A stretch of DNA of 64,000 nt from Emticicia sp040253585. Lineage in GTDB: Bacteria; Bacteroidota; Bacteroidia; Cytophagales; Spirosomataceae. The notes under the pieces are model-generated. The model was not told the origin of the DNA and ran no database searches. It worked only from the letters and a program-made list of their open reading frames with translations. How positions within the stretch are numbered: the first letter of the stretch is position 1; every line of letters starts with the position of its first letter. Positions 1 to 8,760 of the stretch are shown one piece after another. The DNA lies in NCBI RefSeq assembly GCF_040253585.1, contig NZ_JBELAU010000006.1, positions 62,001 through 126,000 of the forward strand, read 5' to 3'. Both the position numbers and the translations under genes were made by a program.

Positions 1-1071
1 GCTTTACTTGCTTCTATTCTTTTTCCATTGGTCTTTGTGCCAAAAATGGGACTGATTCGTACCTCTTTTTTCTTCGGAATCTTGAATACTTTGGTGGCTT
101 TATTGGTGTTGTATAACTATTCTGCACAACTCAAATACCGCCTGACACTTTGGTTTCAAGCCATTTTTGTTTTTATTTTACTCACATTGGGCTTTATTTT
201 TTCGGATAATATTTTATCATGGGCCGAGGCTACAACTTATGACGAAAAAATCATTTTTGCTAAATCTTCGCCTTATCAACGCATTGTGTTGACTCGACAA
301 GGCAGTAATATTAAACTTTTTCTGAATCGAAATCTACAATTTAGTTCGTTCGATGAATATCGTTATCACGAAGCATTGGTTCATCCGTTGATGACTTTTA
401 CCAAAAAGCCCGAAAAAGTTTTGATTTTGGGTGGCGGTGATGGTATGGCAGTTCGAGAATTACTAAAATACGAAAGTGTGAAAGCCGTCACGCTCATTGA
501 TTTAGATGCCGATATGACGAATTTGTTTCGGAGAAATGAAATGCTCACAAAATTGAATCAAAATGCACTCAATAGCCCTAAAGTTAAGATTTTGAATCAA
601 GATGCCTTTTTGTGGATTAAGCAAAATAAAGCCCTTTTCGATGTCATTATCATTGATTTTCCTGACCCAAATAATTTTGCTTTGGGAAAACTCTACTCTA
701 ATACTTTTTATCGTGAACTTACACACACTCTCGCACCCGAAGGCTTAATTGTAGTGCAGTCAACTTCGCCTTTTATGGCTCCAAAATCCTACTGGTGTGT
801 CAATAAAACCTTGCAATCGGTGGGTTTTAAAACGCTCCCTTATCATGTTTTTGTGCCATCTTTTGGCGATTGGGGCTATGTTTTAGCCACAAAAAACGAA
901 TTTAATAAAACTCAGAATTTCCCAGAAAACCTACGTTTCATGAATGATGCTGCTTTTGAGCAAAGCAAAGTTTTTCCGAAAGATATGACACAACAAGAAA
1001 CCGAAGTAAATAAACTCAACAACCAAATTTTGGTTCAGTATTTTGAAGAAGAATGGGCAAAAGTGATGTAA
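1..1071 (+). CDS. Membrane-bound spermidine synthase-like protein, 5'-truncated
   Basis: The reading frame is open to the first base, so the start lies outside the window. The visible part begins with hydrophobic membrane segments (about the first 60 residues). A spermidine synthase-type Rossmann domain follows, with a GGGDG nucleoside-binding motif near visible residues 144-148, an acidic LIDLD strand end, and an IIDFPDP segment where aminopropyltransferases keep a catalytic acidic residue. Family members transfer an aminopropyl group from decarboxylated S-adenosylmethionine; membrane-fused versions are common in bacteria but their substrate is often unproven. Its 3' end overlaps the next gene by 19 bases, which suggests translational coupling with the FAD oxidoreductase. 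An internal TTG at 28 is not a credible start because it falls inside a membrane segment. Confidence 0.85.
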   Translation, partial: ALLASILFPLVFVPKMGLIRTSFFFGILNTLVALLVLYNYSAQLKYRLTLWFQAIFVFILLTLGFIFSDNILSWAEATTYDEKIIFAKSSPYQRIVLTRQGSNIKLFLNRNLQFSSFDEYRYHEALVHPLMTFTKKPEKVLILGGGDGMAVRELLKYESVKAVTLIDLDADMTNLFRRNEMLTKLNQNALNSPKVKILNQDAFLWIKQNKALFDVIIIDFPDPNNFALGKLYSNTFYRELTHTLAPEGLIVVQSTSPFMAPKSYWCVNKTLQSVGFKTLPYHVFVPSFGDWGYVLATKNEFNKTQNFPENLRFMNDAAFEQSKVFPKDMTQQETEVNKLNNQILVQYFEEEWAKVM

Positions 1072-2696
1072 GCATATCTCGCAAAGAGTTTCTTGAGTTA
1101 TCAGGAATCGCACTTTTGGGTAGCACTTTTGGGCTACAAACACTTACTTCTTGCGAGTCTGCCACTGTTATTCAAGGGCAAATCGTTGGAGCAAATCACT
1201 CAATTGGACATTTACTTCGTAAGGCCATTTCTTTGCCAATTCATCAATCACACCAAACAAAAATTCTGATTATCGGTTCTGGAATATCAGGACTTACGGC
1301 AGGCTATTTTCTACAAAAAGCGGGTATCAAAGATTATAAAACTTTAGAACTTGAAAGCCATATTGGCGGAAATTCTACCTTTGGCGAAGATGAAGCGGGG
1401 CGTTACCCGTGGGCAGCTCATTATTTACCAATTCCGAGTCCAGAAAATAAAGAATTGATTGATTTTTTGTCAGAAAATAAGATAATTACAGGTTTTGATG
1501 AGAATGATTTACCGATTTATGATGAATATGCTCTGTGTTTTCACCCCGATGAAAGGCTTTTTGTGAAAGGTTTTTGGCAAGAAGGATTGATTCCGAATAT
1601 GGATATTTCGGAGGAAGAAAAGAAACAAATTGGAGCGTTTTTGGCAGAAATGAATGCCTTCAAAGCTGCCAAAGGCAATGACCAAAAATGGGCTTTCACG
1701 ATTCCGTTGGCTTATTCATCGAGCGATACAAGTTTTACAGATTTGGATAAAATCAGCATGAAAACCTGGATGGAGCAAAATATGTTCACCGCCAAACCAC
1801 TACAATGGTATGTAAACTATTGTTTATTAGATGATTACGGTACTTCAATTGCCGAAACTTCGGCTTGGGCGGGCATTCATTATTTTGCTTCTCGAAAAGG
1901 TAAAGCCGCCAATGCCAAAGACGATGATGTATTGACATGGAGCGAAGGAAATGGTTTTCTGATGAAACTTTTGGCCAAAAATCAATTAAATAATATAAAA
2001 ACTCAGCGTTTGGCCTATCAAATTGAAGAAAAAAATGGAAAAGTTTCGGTGGATGTATATGATTGGAAAACAGAAAAACGAGAAAATTATACAGTCGAAC
2101 AAATCATTTGGGCAGTTCCGCAGATGCTTCGTCCGTATGTGATGCCGCAACAGAAATCTGATTTTATCAAAGATTTTTCCTATTCGCCTTGGATGGTTGC
2201 CAATATTCAAACCATACCTTTCGATACGGGCAGAGGACAAGCACTCTCGTGGGATAATGTGATTTATGAAGGAAATGGATTGGGCTATGTTTTATCGAAT
2301 CATCAAGAACTCGCTCAAGACCAAAAAACTTGGCAACTGACTTATTATAAGCCACTTACCGATAACAATCCTGCTGACGAACGCAAAAAAGCAATAGCGA
2401 AAACCCATGAAGAATGGAAAAATGAAGTGCTGACTGACCTAAAAAAAGCCCACCCCAAAATTGAAGAATCTATCTTGAAAATAGATATAAAACTTTGGGG
2501 ACACGCCATGATTCGTCCAACAATTTGCTTTATTCATGGTCAAGCTCGTCATGAAGCACAACAATCGCTCAACAACAAAATACATTTTGCCCATTCTGAC
2601 CTTTCGGGTGTTTCGATTTTTGAAGAAGCGTTTTTTCATGGGGCCGAGGCAGCGAAGAAAGTAATTTCAAATATCTACCACGGAGGCACAGATTAA
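1053..2696 (+). CDS. FAD-dependent amine-oxidase-like oxidoreductase, exported lipoprotein
   Basis: A 547-residue flavoprotein. The N-terminus has an SRKEFL motif followed by a hydrophobic stretch and an LTSC lipobox (Cys34), a Tat-like lipoprotein signal. The dinucleotide-binding motif GSGISG follows at residues 75-80, then an ESHIGGNS segment typical of the flavin amine oxidase/phytoene desaturase fold. Substrate cannot be read from sequence. It overlaps the spermidine-synthase-like gene by 19 bases and precedes a multi-pass membrane protein, so the three are probably one operon. Oxidation of an amine or polyamine is a reasonable guess from the neighbour only. The ATG at 1053 is chosen because it gives the complete export signal. 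Confidence 0.8.
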   Translation: MGKSDVSISRKEFLELSGIALLGSTFGLQTLTSCESATVIQGQIVGANHSIGHLLRKAISLPIHQSHQTKILIIGSGISGLTAGYFLQKAGIKDYKTLELESHIGGNSTFGEDEAGRYPWAAHYLPIPSPENKELIDFLSENKIITGFDENDLPIYDEYALCFHPDERLFVKGFWQEGLIPNMDISEEEKKQIGAFLAEMNAFKAAKGNDQKWAFTIPLAYSSSDTSFTDLDKISMKTWMEQNMFTAKPLQWYVNYCLLDDYGTSIAETSAWAGIHYFASRKGKAANAKDDDVLTWSEGNGFLMKLLAKNQLNNIKTQRLAYQIEEKNGKVSVDVYDWKTEKRENYTVEQIIWAVPQMLRPYVMPQQKSDFIKDFSYSPWMVANIQTIPFDTGRGQALSWDNVIYEGNGLGYVLSNHQELAQDQKTWQLTYYKPLTDNNPADERKKAIAKTHEEWKNEVLTDLKKAHPKIEESILKIDIKLWGHAMIRPTICFIHGQARHEAQQSLNNKIHFAHSDLSGVSIFEEAFFHGAEAAKKVISNIYHGGTD

Positions 2697-2751
2697 ACGA
2701 ATTTTCACGGAGAGTAAATCTTTAAATAATTGTCAAAACTTTGAAAATTTC

Positions 2752-3774
2752 ATGGAAACTCAAACTTGGATACACTCAGCTAAATACGATTTGAGTTTTA
2801 TTATTGCTCCATCATTTTTGGCTGTTATATTACTGTTTTTCTTTCCCGAAAGTTGGCTTTGGTCGAACGAAATGCCCAATTGGGCGTGGTTTGGAATGGT
2901 ACTTTTGATTGATGTTTCGCATGTTTATAGTAGTTTGTATCGCACTTATTTTGATAAAGTTTCGCTACAAAAACATACAAAACTATTGCTTTTTACACCA
3001 ATTTGGGTAGTTTTAGTAGCTGGGAGTATTCATTATTTTTCCGAAGCAGTTTTTTGGCGATTGGCTGCCTATTTGGCAGTTTATCATTTTATTCGTCAGC
3101 AATATGGTTTTCTGAAACTTTACACCCGCACCGAAGGCATAAAGCAAATTGATGTTTGGATGATTTATATAGTAACGGTTTTCCCGATGCTTTACTGGCA
3201 TTTGTCAGAGCCACGCAATTTTATGTGGTTTACGGCTGCAGATTTTCTGTTTTACACCAATCAAAATTTGGCAGATTTACTGAAATATATTTTCTGGATT
3301 TGGGTGATAATCTACTACCTCTTGGCCGTTAAAGAATACCTCCAAACTCGACAAATCAATTTGCCTAAGACTTTACTGATTATATCTACAATGCTTACTT
3401 GGTATCTCGGAATTGTCTATTTCAATGGCGATATGGCATTTACAATGCTCAATGTCGTGGCTCATGGCGTGCCGTATATGGCTTTGGTTTATGCTACTGA
3501 ACAAAAGAAAGCCTATAAAAAAACTGGCTTTTGGAAGTTGCTTTTCTCCAATTTTGGAGTTTTCATTTTTATCGGAATTTTGTTTGTTTTGGCCTACATC
3601 GAAGAAGGTTTTTGGAATGGTCTGGTTTGGCACGAATATGATGAGTTTTTTGTATTTTTTCCAAACATTAGTCTTACCGACAATCTTTGGTTTTCTATCA
3701 CAATCGCCTTACTATCAATGCCTCAGATTACACACTATATTCTCGATGGTTATATTTGGAAGCGAGACTTTTAA
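2752..3774 (+). CDS. Multi-pass membrane protein of unknown function
   Basis: A 340-residue protein with about eight hydrophobic segments spread over the whole length. I do not recognise the family. Several histidines sit in or beside membrane segments, in the contexts DVSHVYSS, YHFIRQQYG, VAHGVPYM and THYILDGY; regularly placed membrane histidines can bind metal or haem, but that is only a possibility. It starts 55 bases after the FAD oxidoreductase on the same strand and is likely the third gene of that operon. No clear terminator is seen downstream. Confidence 0.7.
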   Translation: METQTWIHSAKYDLSFIIAPSFLAVILLFFFPESWLWSNEMPNWAWFGMVLLIDVSHVYSSLYRTYFDKVSLQKHTKLLLFTPIWVVLVAGSIHYFSEAVFWRLAAYLAVYHFIRQQYGFLKLYTRTEGIKQIDVWMIYIVTVFPMLYWHLSEPRNFMWFTAADFLFYTNQNLADLLKYIFWIWVIIYYLLAVKEYLQTRQINLPKTLLIISTMLTWYLGIVYFNGDMAFTMLNVVAHGVPYMALVYATEQKKAYKKTGFWKLLFSNFGVFIFIGILFVLAYIEEGFWNGLVWHEYDEFFVFFPNISLTDNLWFSITIALLSMPQITHYILDGYIWKRDF

Positions 3775-3986
3775 AGGTGTTCACAGAAATGATACTTAAA
3801 CGATTTCTGTACAAACTATTTTAAAAACTAATCTTGTCGGCATATTCTGACTGATAATTAACTAAAGAAATTATTTCTCTAATGGGCAATTTCAGTTTTT
3901 TAAGTAGTCTATATCTTTCTTAACCCAAATCAATTTTTTAAATGATAAGTTTTCAGAGTTTTGTATCATTAAACTTATCAATTAAA

Positions 3987-4397
3987 ATGAACAGAAAAAC
4001 CTTATTATCAACACTTTGGATATTTGTAACGATTAATTATCTCTATTGCGACCTCATCGGGCTTATGGATGCATCGCTTTTAAAACAATACCTTACGGGA
4101 AATGTGGAGGGAATGAAAATCAACGAGAATTTCTTATTGGCTGCGGGAGTTTTGATGGAGATTCCTATTTCGATGATTCTTTTTGCAAAAATCTTAAAAG
4201 ATAAACCCAATGCAATCGTAAATGTAGTGGCCGCATCTATCAAAACCTCGGTAATGATTTTGACGCTTTTCCTCGGAAAACCTACTATTTATTACCTATT
4301 CTTTGCTACAATTGAGATATCTACAACTATTTTCATATTTATCTATGCAATCGGTTGGCTCAAAGAAATTAACGCTTTGAAGCCAAGCGTTTCTTAA
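3987..4397 (+). CDS. DUF6326-like small membrane protein
   Basis: A 136-residue protein with four hydrophobic segments, resembling the uncharacterised DUF6326 family of Bacteroidota (recognised from memory). I start it at the ATG at 3987, which gives a normal charged N-terminus (MNRK) before the first membrane segment; an in-frame ATG at 3942 would add 15 residues. It is convergent with the CRP/FNR-type regulator that follows and the two coding regions overlap by 29 bases at their 3' ends. Confidence 0.7.
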   Translation: MNRKTLLSTLWIFVTINYLYCDLIGLMDASLLKQYLTGNVEGMKINENFLLAAGVLMEIPISMILFAKILKDKPNAIVNVVAASIKTSVMILTLFLGKPTIYYLFFATIEISTTIFIFIYAIGWLKEINALKPSVS

Positions 4398-4947
4398 TCC
4401 TACTCAAAGATTCAGGTTTTACTCCAATGTAGCTCGCCAATTGGTATTGTGGAATACGTTGGATAAGGTCAGGACGAGATGCTAATAAGCGTAAATACCT
4501 TTGTTCGGGTGTATCAGTCAGATAAGCCATCATCACTTGCTGATATTCGGCAAAGGAATTTTCTACTATTTTTCGAGCAATAGACTCCAATCTTGGGTGT
4601 TTTTTAAATAAATCTTGTGCTGAATTATCATTACCAATCAATAAGATACAGTCTTCTTCACAAACCCAATAAAATGCCGAAGGTTTTTCTTCATCAAAAC
4701 TACTCAACGCAATTATCCATTGGTCTTCAGTAAAAAATGCTGTCGTTTTCTCTTCACCATCAATCAAACAATATTGTCTTATCAAGCCTTTAAATACAAA
4801 ATAAGTATTTTTGATCAATTGTCCTTCTTTCAAGAGTACTGTGTTTTTTTCATATTCTTTCACCACCGAACTATCATAAATAACTTTTGCTTCGGCTTCC
4901 GAAAGTGGTGAAATGTTGGAGAAATAATTGATTAGTTTTTGTTTCAT
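4369..4947 (-). CDS. CRP/FNR-family transcriptional regulator
   Basis: A 192-residue protein with an N-terminal cyclic-nucleotide-binding-type beta barrel (about residues 20-130) and a C-terminal winged helix whose recognition helix reads PESLSRIKKRL. The E-x-x-S-R pattern is the one FNR uses to read TTGAT half-sites. There is no cysteine cluster for an iron-sulphur centre, so this is not an oxygen-sensing FNR in the strict sense. Members of this Bacteroidota subgroup usually have no known ligand. It overlaps the DUF6326-like gene tail to tail. It is the first of three such regulators within 4 kb. Confidence 0.85.
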   Translation of the reverse strand: MKQKLINYFSNISPLSEAEAKVIYDSSVVKEYEKNTVLLKEGQLIKNTYFVFKGLIRQYCLIDGEEKTTAFFTEDQWIIALSSFDEEKPSAFYWVCEEDCILLIGNDNSAQDLFKKHPRLESIARKIVENSFAEYQQVMMAYLTDTPEQRYLRLLASRPDLIQRIPQYQLASYIGVKPESLSRIKKRLASKR

Positions 4948-5125
4948 AGCCTATCAATGCATTATTCAAGAAATGAATCCTCCTCAAATTTACATACTTT
5001 AAACCAAAAATTACTATTTGAAATTTGGTTATATTTAGGTTACTTAATGATTCTTATGATTTAACTATCTTCCAACCTTTTATTTTAAAATAGTATCTTA
5101 TCAGAAACATTTAATTTTAATAAAC

Positions 5126-5560
5126 ATGAAAAAGCAAAGCCTTAAAGTTCTATTGTTAGTCACTTTTCTATTGGGTTCGGTGATGAGTTGTACTTCCGAA
5201 AGTATCAGCACTGACTGTACACCCACGAGCGTAATAAGCGATAAAGCCTCGAAGGATGAAGATAATGTGGTATTAGCACAATTATTCAAGGAAATTGAGA
5301 GTTTGAGCAACTCTAAAACTTGTGAAAACGCTGGTCAGTGGCTTTTCGCTCCGATTGGAGAAAAAGCCTGCGGAGGGCCAAGTGGTTATATTGCCTATAG
5401 TTCACAGATTGATGTTGCGTGTTTCTTGAAAAAAGTTGAGCATTATACAGCACAAACCAAGAAATATAACACAAAACATGGCATTATGTCAGACTGCTCA
5501 ATAACCCCTTCGCCCAAAAGTGTTTCTTGCGAAAATGGCAAACCAATTTTAGTCTATTAA
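5126..5560 (+). CDS. Cysteine-rich lipoprotein, unknown function
   Basis: A 144-residue protein with a charged start, a hydrophobic stretch and a lipobox ending GSVMSC (Cys22), so a likely lipoprotein. The mature part has six further cysteines, which could form disulphides outside the cytoplasm, and a C-terminal SVSCENGKP segment. I do not recognise the family. A strong hairpin terminator follows at 5582, so it is probably monocistronic. Confidence 0.65.
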   Translation: MKKQSLKVLLLVTFLLGSVMSCTSESISTDCTPTSVISDKASKDEDNVVLAQLFKEIESLSNSKTCENAGQWLFAPIGEKACGGPSGYIAYSSQIDVACFLKKVEHYTAQTKKYNTKHGIMSDCSITPSPKSVSCENGKPILVY

Positions 5561-5581
5561 GCAAAGATTAAATTTATTTCC

Positions 5582-5616
5582 AAAGCCCTAAATATCAAGG
5601 TTTAGGGCTTTTTTTC
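5582..5616 (+). terminator. Intrinsic terminator after the cysteine-rich lipoprotein
   Basis: A perfect 10-base stem (AAGCCCTAAA / TTTAGGGCTT) with an 8-base loop, followed directly by a T run. Confidence 0.85.
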
Positions 5617-5775
5617 TTACCAGTTCATTAATTAACTAAAGTTAAGTTTTTTTGATTTTTCAAGCCTTAATTTTGTCCATTACAATCGAATTGTCATCAA
5701 AATCGACAGAGATACACTAAAGTATTTATTTTGTTAATTAATTTTTTTACATAAAATCTACATTAAATAAAAACC

Positions 5776-6180
5776 ATGAAAAAGCAATTAAATTTTATTT
5801 TTGCGTCAATCGCACTGGTATTTGTTCTTCAATCTTGTACAAAAGATGACGTTGACTCTTCACCAAATAATAGTGGTAGCCGAGCCATAAAGTATGAAAT
5901 TACTGGTAATTATTCCGGCGAGATGATTGTGGTTGCTGCCACTAACAACGATGATTTTGAAGTAATTGAGGTAAAAAAACTCCCTTGGAAACTTGAATTT
6001 ACGGCTAAAGAATCTATCAAAACAATCGTTGCAACTGCACAGGGTTCAACTCCTGGTGTAGCAGGACAAACCGCAACTTTGAAAACGTATGTGGGTGGTA
6101 CGGAAGTAAGTTCGGGTACTGGAACGGCTCTAAGTACAGGATTTATTTCATTAACCAATAAGGTATATATTCTAAAGTAA
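5776..6180 (+). CDS. Small lipoprotein, unknown function
   Basis: A 134-residue protein with a typical lipoprotein signal (MKKQ, hydrophobic core, LQSC lipobox, Cys21). The mature part is short, rich in Gly, Thr and Val, and looks like a single beta-sandwich. No family is recognised. It starts with the same MKKQ as the previous lipoprotein, but the mature sequences do not look alike. About 160 bases after the terminator separate it from that gene. Confidence 0.6.
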   Translation: MKKQLNFIFASIALVFVLQSCTKDDVDSSPNNSGSRAIKYEITGNYSGEMIVVAATNNDDFEVIEVKKLPWKLEFTAKESIKTIVATAQGSTPGVAGQTATLKTYVGGTEVSSGTGTALSTGFISLTNKVYILK

Positions 6181-6301
6181 TCGTATCTAACATTGCTGAT
6201 GTTTTGTTTCTTTTAGGAAATTTGCCACTCATATAAATTCTTTGTAAAAAAGGTAAATATTCTGCTCATTTGTGATTCGTTTTTCAAGAAATAAGCAAAA
6301 A

Positions 6302-6883
6302 ATGAATCATTATTACGAAAAATTCTTCGATTATGTAGCCGAAATATTGGTTATGCCCGAAGCTGATAAAGAGCTTTGCCGACAATTATTTAAGCCTGTT
6401 TTTGTTCCGAAAGATACCATTATCGAGAAAGCTGAAAGTGTACATCAAAACCATACTTTCATTGTTTCTGGTTTCATGCGAAACTTTCATATTGATAGCA
6501 ATGGCAATGAAATTACTAATGATTTGAACGAAGGGTCAAGGTTTTTCACTTCTTATTTTCATTTTATGAATCGTACGGTTTCAAACGAAACCGTACATAC
6601 TATTACCGACTGCGAATTACTACAAATCAGTCGAGATGATGTCGATATTGCAGCCAGTCAAGGTATTACGCAAAAGGATTATACTGTTAAACTTTTGAAT
6701 AAACGCTTAGAAATCAACAAACAACGGGCTTTCGATATGGCCAACCTATCAGCCGAAGAACGTTATAATAAATTTGTAAAAGAAAACCCAAACATCATTC
6801 GTAATGTACCATTGGGCTACATTGCCTCTTTTTTGGGCATTACGCAAAGACATTTGAGTAGATTGCGTAAAGAAATCAGATGA
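6302..6883 (+). CDS. CRP/FNR-family transcriptional regulator
   Basis: A 193-residue regulator with an N-terminal cNMP-binding-type barrel and a C-terminal HTH ending in ITQRHLSRLRKEIR. The recognition helix has R-H-L-S-R where the other two local regulators have E-[ST]-L-S-R, so it should read a different half-site. I start it at the ATG at 6302 (MNHYYEKF); the upstream ATG at 6272 would add ten residues outside the domain. The stop overlaps the start of the DoxX-like gene by four bases (ATGA), so the pair is an operon and that gene is a likely target. Confidence 0.85.
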   Translation: MNHYYEKFFDYVAEILVMPEADKELCRQLFKPVFVPKDTIIEKAESVHQNHTFIVSGFMRNFHIDSNGNEITNDLNEGSRFFTSYFHFMNRTVSNETVHTITDCELLQISRDDVDIAASQGITQKDYTVKLLNKRLEINKQRAFDMANLSAEERYNKFVKENPNIIRNVPLGYIASFLGITQRHLSRLRKEIR

Positions 6884-7566
6884 AACCATTTGACAAATCA
6901 ACACAGTATATTATGGAAAAACTTTTAGAGAACTTCAAACAAAAACGACTATTCCAAATCTTCACCATCGGTCTTCGTTATCTTATCGGTTCGGCATTTG
7001 TATTTGCAAGTATCGTAAAAATTGAAGGGCAACGTTTTACATCAGAATCGGGCGAAAACGCTCCTATCAATAGTGCGTGGCACTTTTTTGAGACCATGTA
7101 CCGCTCTGGTATCTATTGGAATTTTATTGGCTGGGGACAACTCTTTGCGGGTTTTCTGTTGATGTCACAGATTTTCAGTACACTTGGGGCCATTGCGTTC
7201 TTTCCGATAATAACCAATGTTTTTTTCATTACAATTTCCTATTCTTTTGGGGGTACGCCATTTATTACTTTTCTGATGCTTTTGGGCAATATTTATCTAT
7301 TATTATGGGATTGGGATAAACTCAAAGTACTTGTGTATCCATTGGTCAACTATCAACATAAGCCCATTCCTTTTATGCAAAGAAGAGCGTGGATGTATCT
7401 CGGTTTCTTGTATTTTTCTATGACAATTCTGATGCAAAAAAGTGGACAATTCTTAGCCACTCATGCCGATTTGGGCATTAATCCCTTCTTTTTTATGCTT
7501 GGCTGTCTGATTATGTTTTTAGTGGTAGGCATTTCAACGTTAATTGTACAAATCCGAAGAAAATAA
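6880..7566 (+). CDS. DoxX-like membrane protein
   Basis: A 228-residue membrane protein with about six hydrophobic segments that resembles the DoxX-like families: a first helix ending in a conserved-looking RYLIGSAFVFASIVK, then a WGQLFAGFLL segment. DoxX relatives are linked to quinone and redox functions, but this protein has no assigned role. It is translationally coupled to the preceding CRP/FNR-type regulator. A second in-frame ATG at 6913 would give MEKLLENF and is a plausible alternative start. Confidence 0.7.
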   Translation: MKPFDKSTQYIMEKLLENFKQKRLFQIFTIGLRYLIGSAFVFASIVKIEGQRFTSESGENAPINSAWHFFETMYRSGIYWNFIGWGQLFAGFLLMSQIFSTLGAIAFFPIITNVFFITISYSFGGTPFITFLMLLGNIYLLLWDWDKLKVLVYPLVNYQHKPIPFMQRRAWMYLGFLYFSMTILMQKSGQFLATHADLGINPFFFMLGCLIMFLVVGISTLIVQIRRK

Positions 7567-7670
7567 GAGAGGTAGGGACTCAACTGGTCTATACTGAATT
7601 GTATCGGCTTGAAACTTTGCCTTCTAACAATAAAATTGCATTCAAATAGAGATAAAAACTTAATATTTAT

Positions 7671-8237
7671 ATGATAATTACTGAAATTTTAGATAAAATT
7701 GGCTATTTTTCGGAAGATGATATTCAACTTCTTAAAAATAGAATTATCCAAAAAGAGGTAAAAAAGGGTGATATTTTATTGAATCAAACAGAAGTTTGTA
7801 AATCGGTTCATTTTATTGTGAAAGGAGCGTTTTTACAGTATAATTTTAGAGACGAAATTGAGCAAAATATTATTGACCTTCATCTTGAAAACGAATGGGT
7901 TTTGAATCAGCAAAGTTTTGTAAAGCAGAAATCTTCCGAAACCATCATCGAAGCATATACCGACAGCATCGTCTTTGAAATAAATATCAATACGCTTCAT
8001 CAGTTAATTGGACAATCGCCTGCATTTTTTCAATTAAGTAAAGTCTTAGAACCTGTACATTCTCGTATTCAGTTTTTCGATAATTCGTTCACGCCTTTAC
8101 AAAAGTATCAGTTTCTACTTGATAATCGGAGGGAAATCATACAGACTTTTCCGCTAAAAATCATTGCTTCGTACCTAAAAATAACGCCCGAAACCCTAAG
8201 CAGAGTACGAGAAAAACTTGCCAAAGGACATTCTTGA
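7671..8237 (+). CDS. CRP/FNR-family regulator with FNR-type recognition helix
   Basis: A 188-residue protein with a cNMP-binding-type barrel (about residues 20-130) and a C-terminal HTH. The recognition helix reads PETLSRVREKL, with E174, S177 and R178 in the positions of the three FNR residues that contact TTGAT. It has a single cysteine, so no iron-sulphur oxygen sensor. Its own stop codon lies inside a perfect TTGAT-N4-ATCAA box (8233-8248), and a second box sits at 8690. Both are placed to control the next two genes, so this regulator is the obvious candidate to bind them. Confidence 0.88.
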   Translation: MIITEILDKIGYFSEDDIQLLKNRIIQKEVKKGDILLNQTEVCKSVHFIVKGAFLQYNFRDEIEQNIIDLHLENEWVLNQQSFVKQKSSETIIEAYTDSIVFEININTLHQLIGQSPAFFQLSKVLEPVHSRIQFFDNSFTPLQKYQFLLDNRREIIQTFPLKIIASYLKITPETLSRVREKLAKGHS

Positions 8238-8278
8238 TTGTAATCAAGTTATACTTTGAAACTGTTTTTCTATTTTTA
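8233..8278 (+). promoter_or_regulatory. FNR-box promoter module for the VOC gene
   Basis: CTTGATTGTAATCAAG (8233-8248) is a perfect palindrome and an exact FNR-type box (TTGAT-N4-ATCAA). Exactly 22 bases downstream lies TATTTTTA (8271-8278), one base off the Bacteroidota -7 element TAnnTTTG. No -33 TTTG is present, as expected for an activator-dependent promoter. The start codon of the VOC gene is 54 bases past the box. Confidence 0.6.
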
Positions 8279-8302
8279 AGAATAAATTCTAAAAACAGAG
8301 CA

Positions 8303-8674
8303 ATGCAACACAAAGCTATTTCAATCAGACCATTTATTGGAGCAAAAAACTTTCAGATTTCTCGAAATTTCTATCAGGATTTAGGATTTCAGGAGGTGGT
8401 TTTAGGCACTAATTTTTCGTATTTTCATACCGATAAAATAGGCTTTTATCTACAAGATGCTTATGTGAAAGATTGGATTGATAATTCAATGGTATTTGTG
8501 GAGGTGGATGATACAAACCGTTACTATAATGAAATTTTGGCTCTTGATTTACAAAAAAAATATGAAGGTGTCAGGCTAATACCAGTCAAAGAATTATCGT
8601 GGGGAAAAGAATGTTTTCTGCATGACCCATCGGGAATTTTATGGCATTTTGGCGAATTTTCCCATAACGATTGA
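8303..8674 (+). CDS. Glyoxalase/VOC superfamily protein
   Basis: A 123-residue single-domain protein of the vicinal oxygen chelate fold: ISIRPFIGAKNFQISRNFYQ at the start and the common HDPSGILWHFGEF ending that carries metal-ligand-type residues. Such proteins include dioxygenases, glyoxalases and antibiotic-binding proteins; the substrate cannot be told. The ATG at 8303 is chosen because the predicted promoter lies at 8233-8278, so the in-frame ATG at 8234 would be upstream of transcription. The gene is flanked on both sides by near-identical FNR-type boxes. Confidence 0.75.
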   Translation: MQHKAISIRPFIGAKNFQISRNFYQDLGFQEVVLGTNFSYFHTDKIGFYLQDAYVKDWIDNSMVFVEVDDTNRYYNEILALDLQKKYEGVRLIPVKELSWGKECFLHDPSGILWHFGEFSHND

Positions 8675-8689
8675 GTCAAGTTCTCCTTT

Positions 8690-8735
8690 CTTGATTACAA
8701 TCAAGTGTACAGCACCAGATGGGTATCTACTTTTG
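8690..8735 (+). promoter_or_regulatory. FNR-box promoter module for the six-TM protein gene
   Basis: CTTGATTACAATCAAG (8690-8705) is a second exact FNR-type palindrome. Exactly 22 bases downstream is a perfect -7 element TACTTTTG (8728-8735), again with no -33 TTTG. The box centre would lie near -41 to -45 from the start point, the class II activator position. The spacing is identical to the module at 8233. Confidence 0.68.
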
Positions 8736-8760
8736 TGACATCACAAAAAATAGATATTCA

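Noticed and set aside
28..1071. Complete gene starting at the TTG at 28
   Set aside because: The frame is open to base 1 and the preceding codons continue a membrane helix, so the gene is truncated by the window.
7671..8237. True oxygen-sensing FNR
   Set aside because: Only one cysteine is present and there is no N-terminal cysteine cluster, so an oxygen-labile iron-sulphur centre is not possible.
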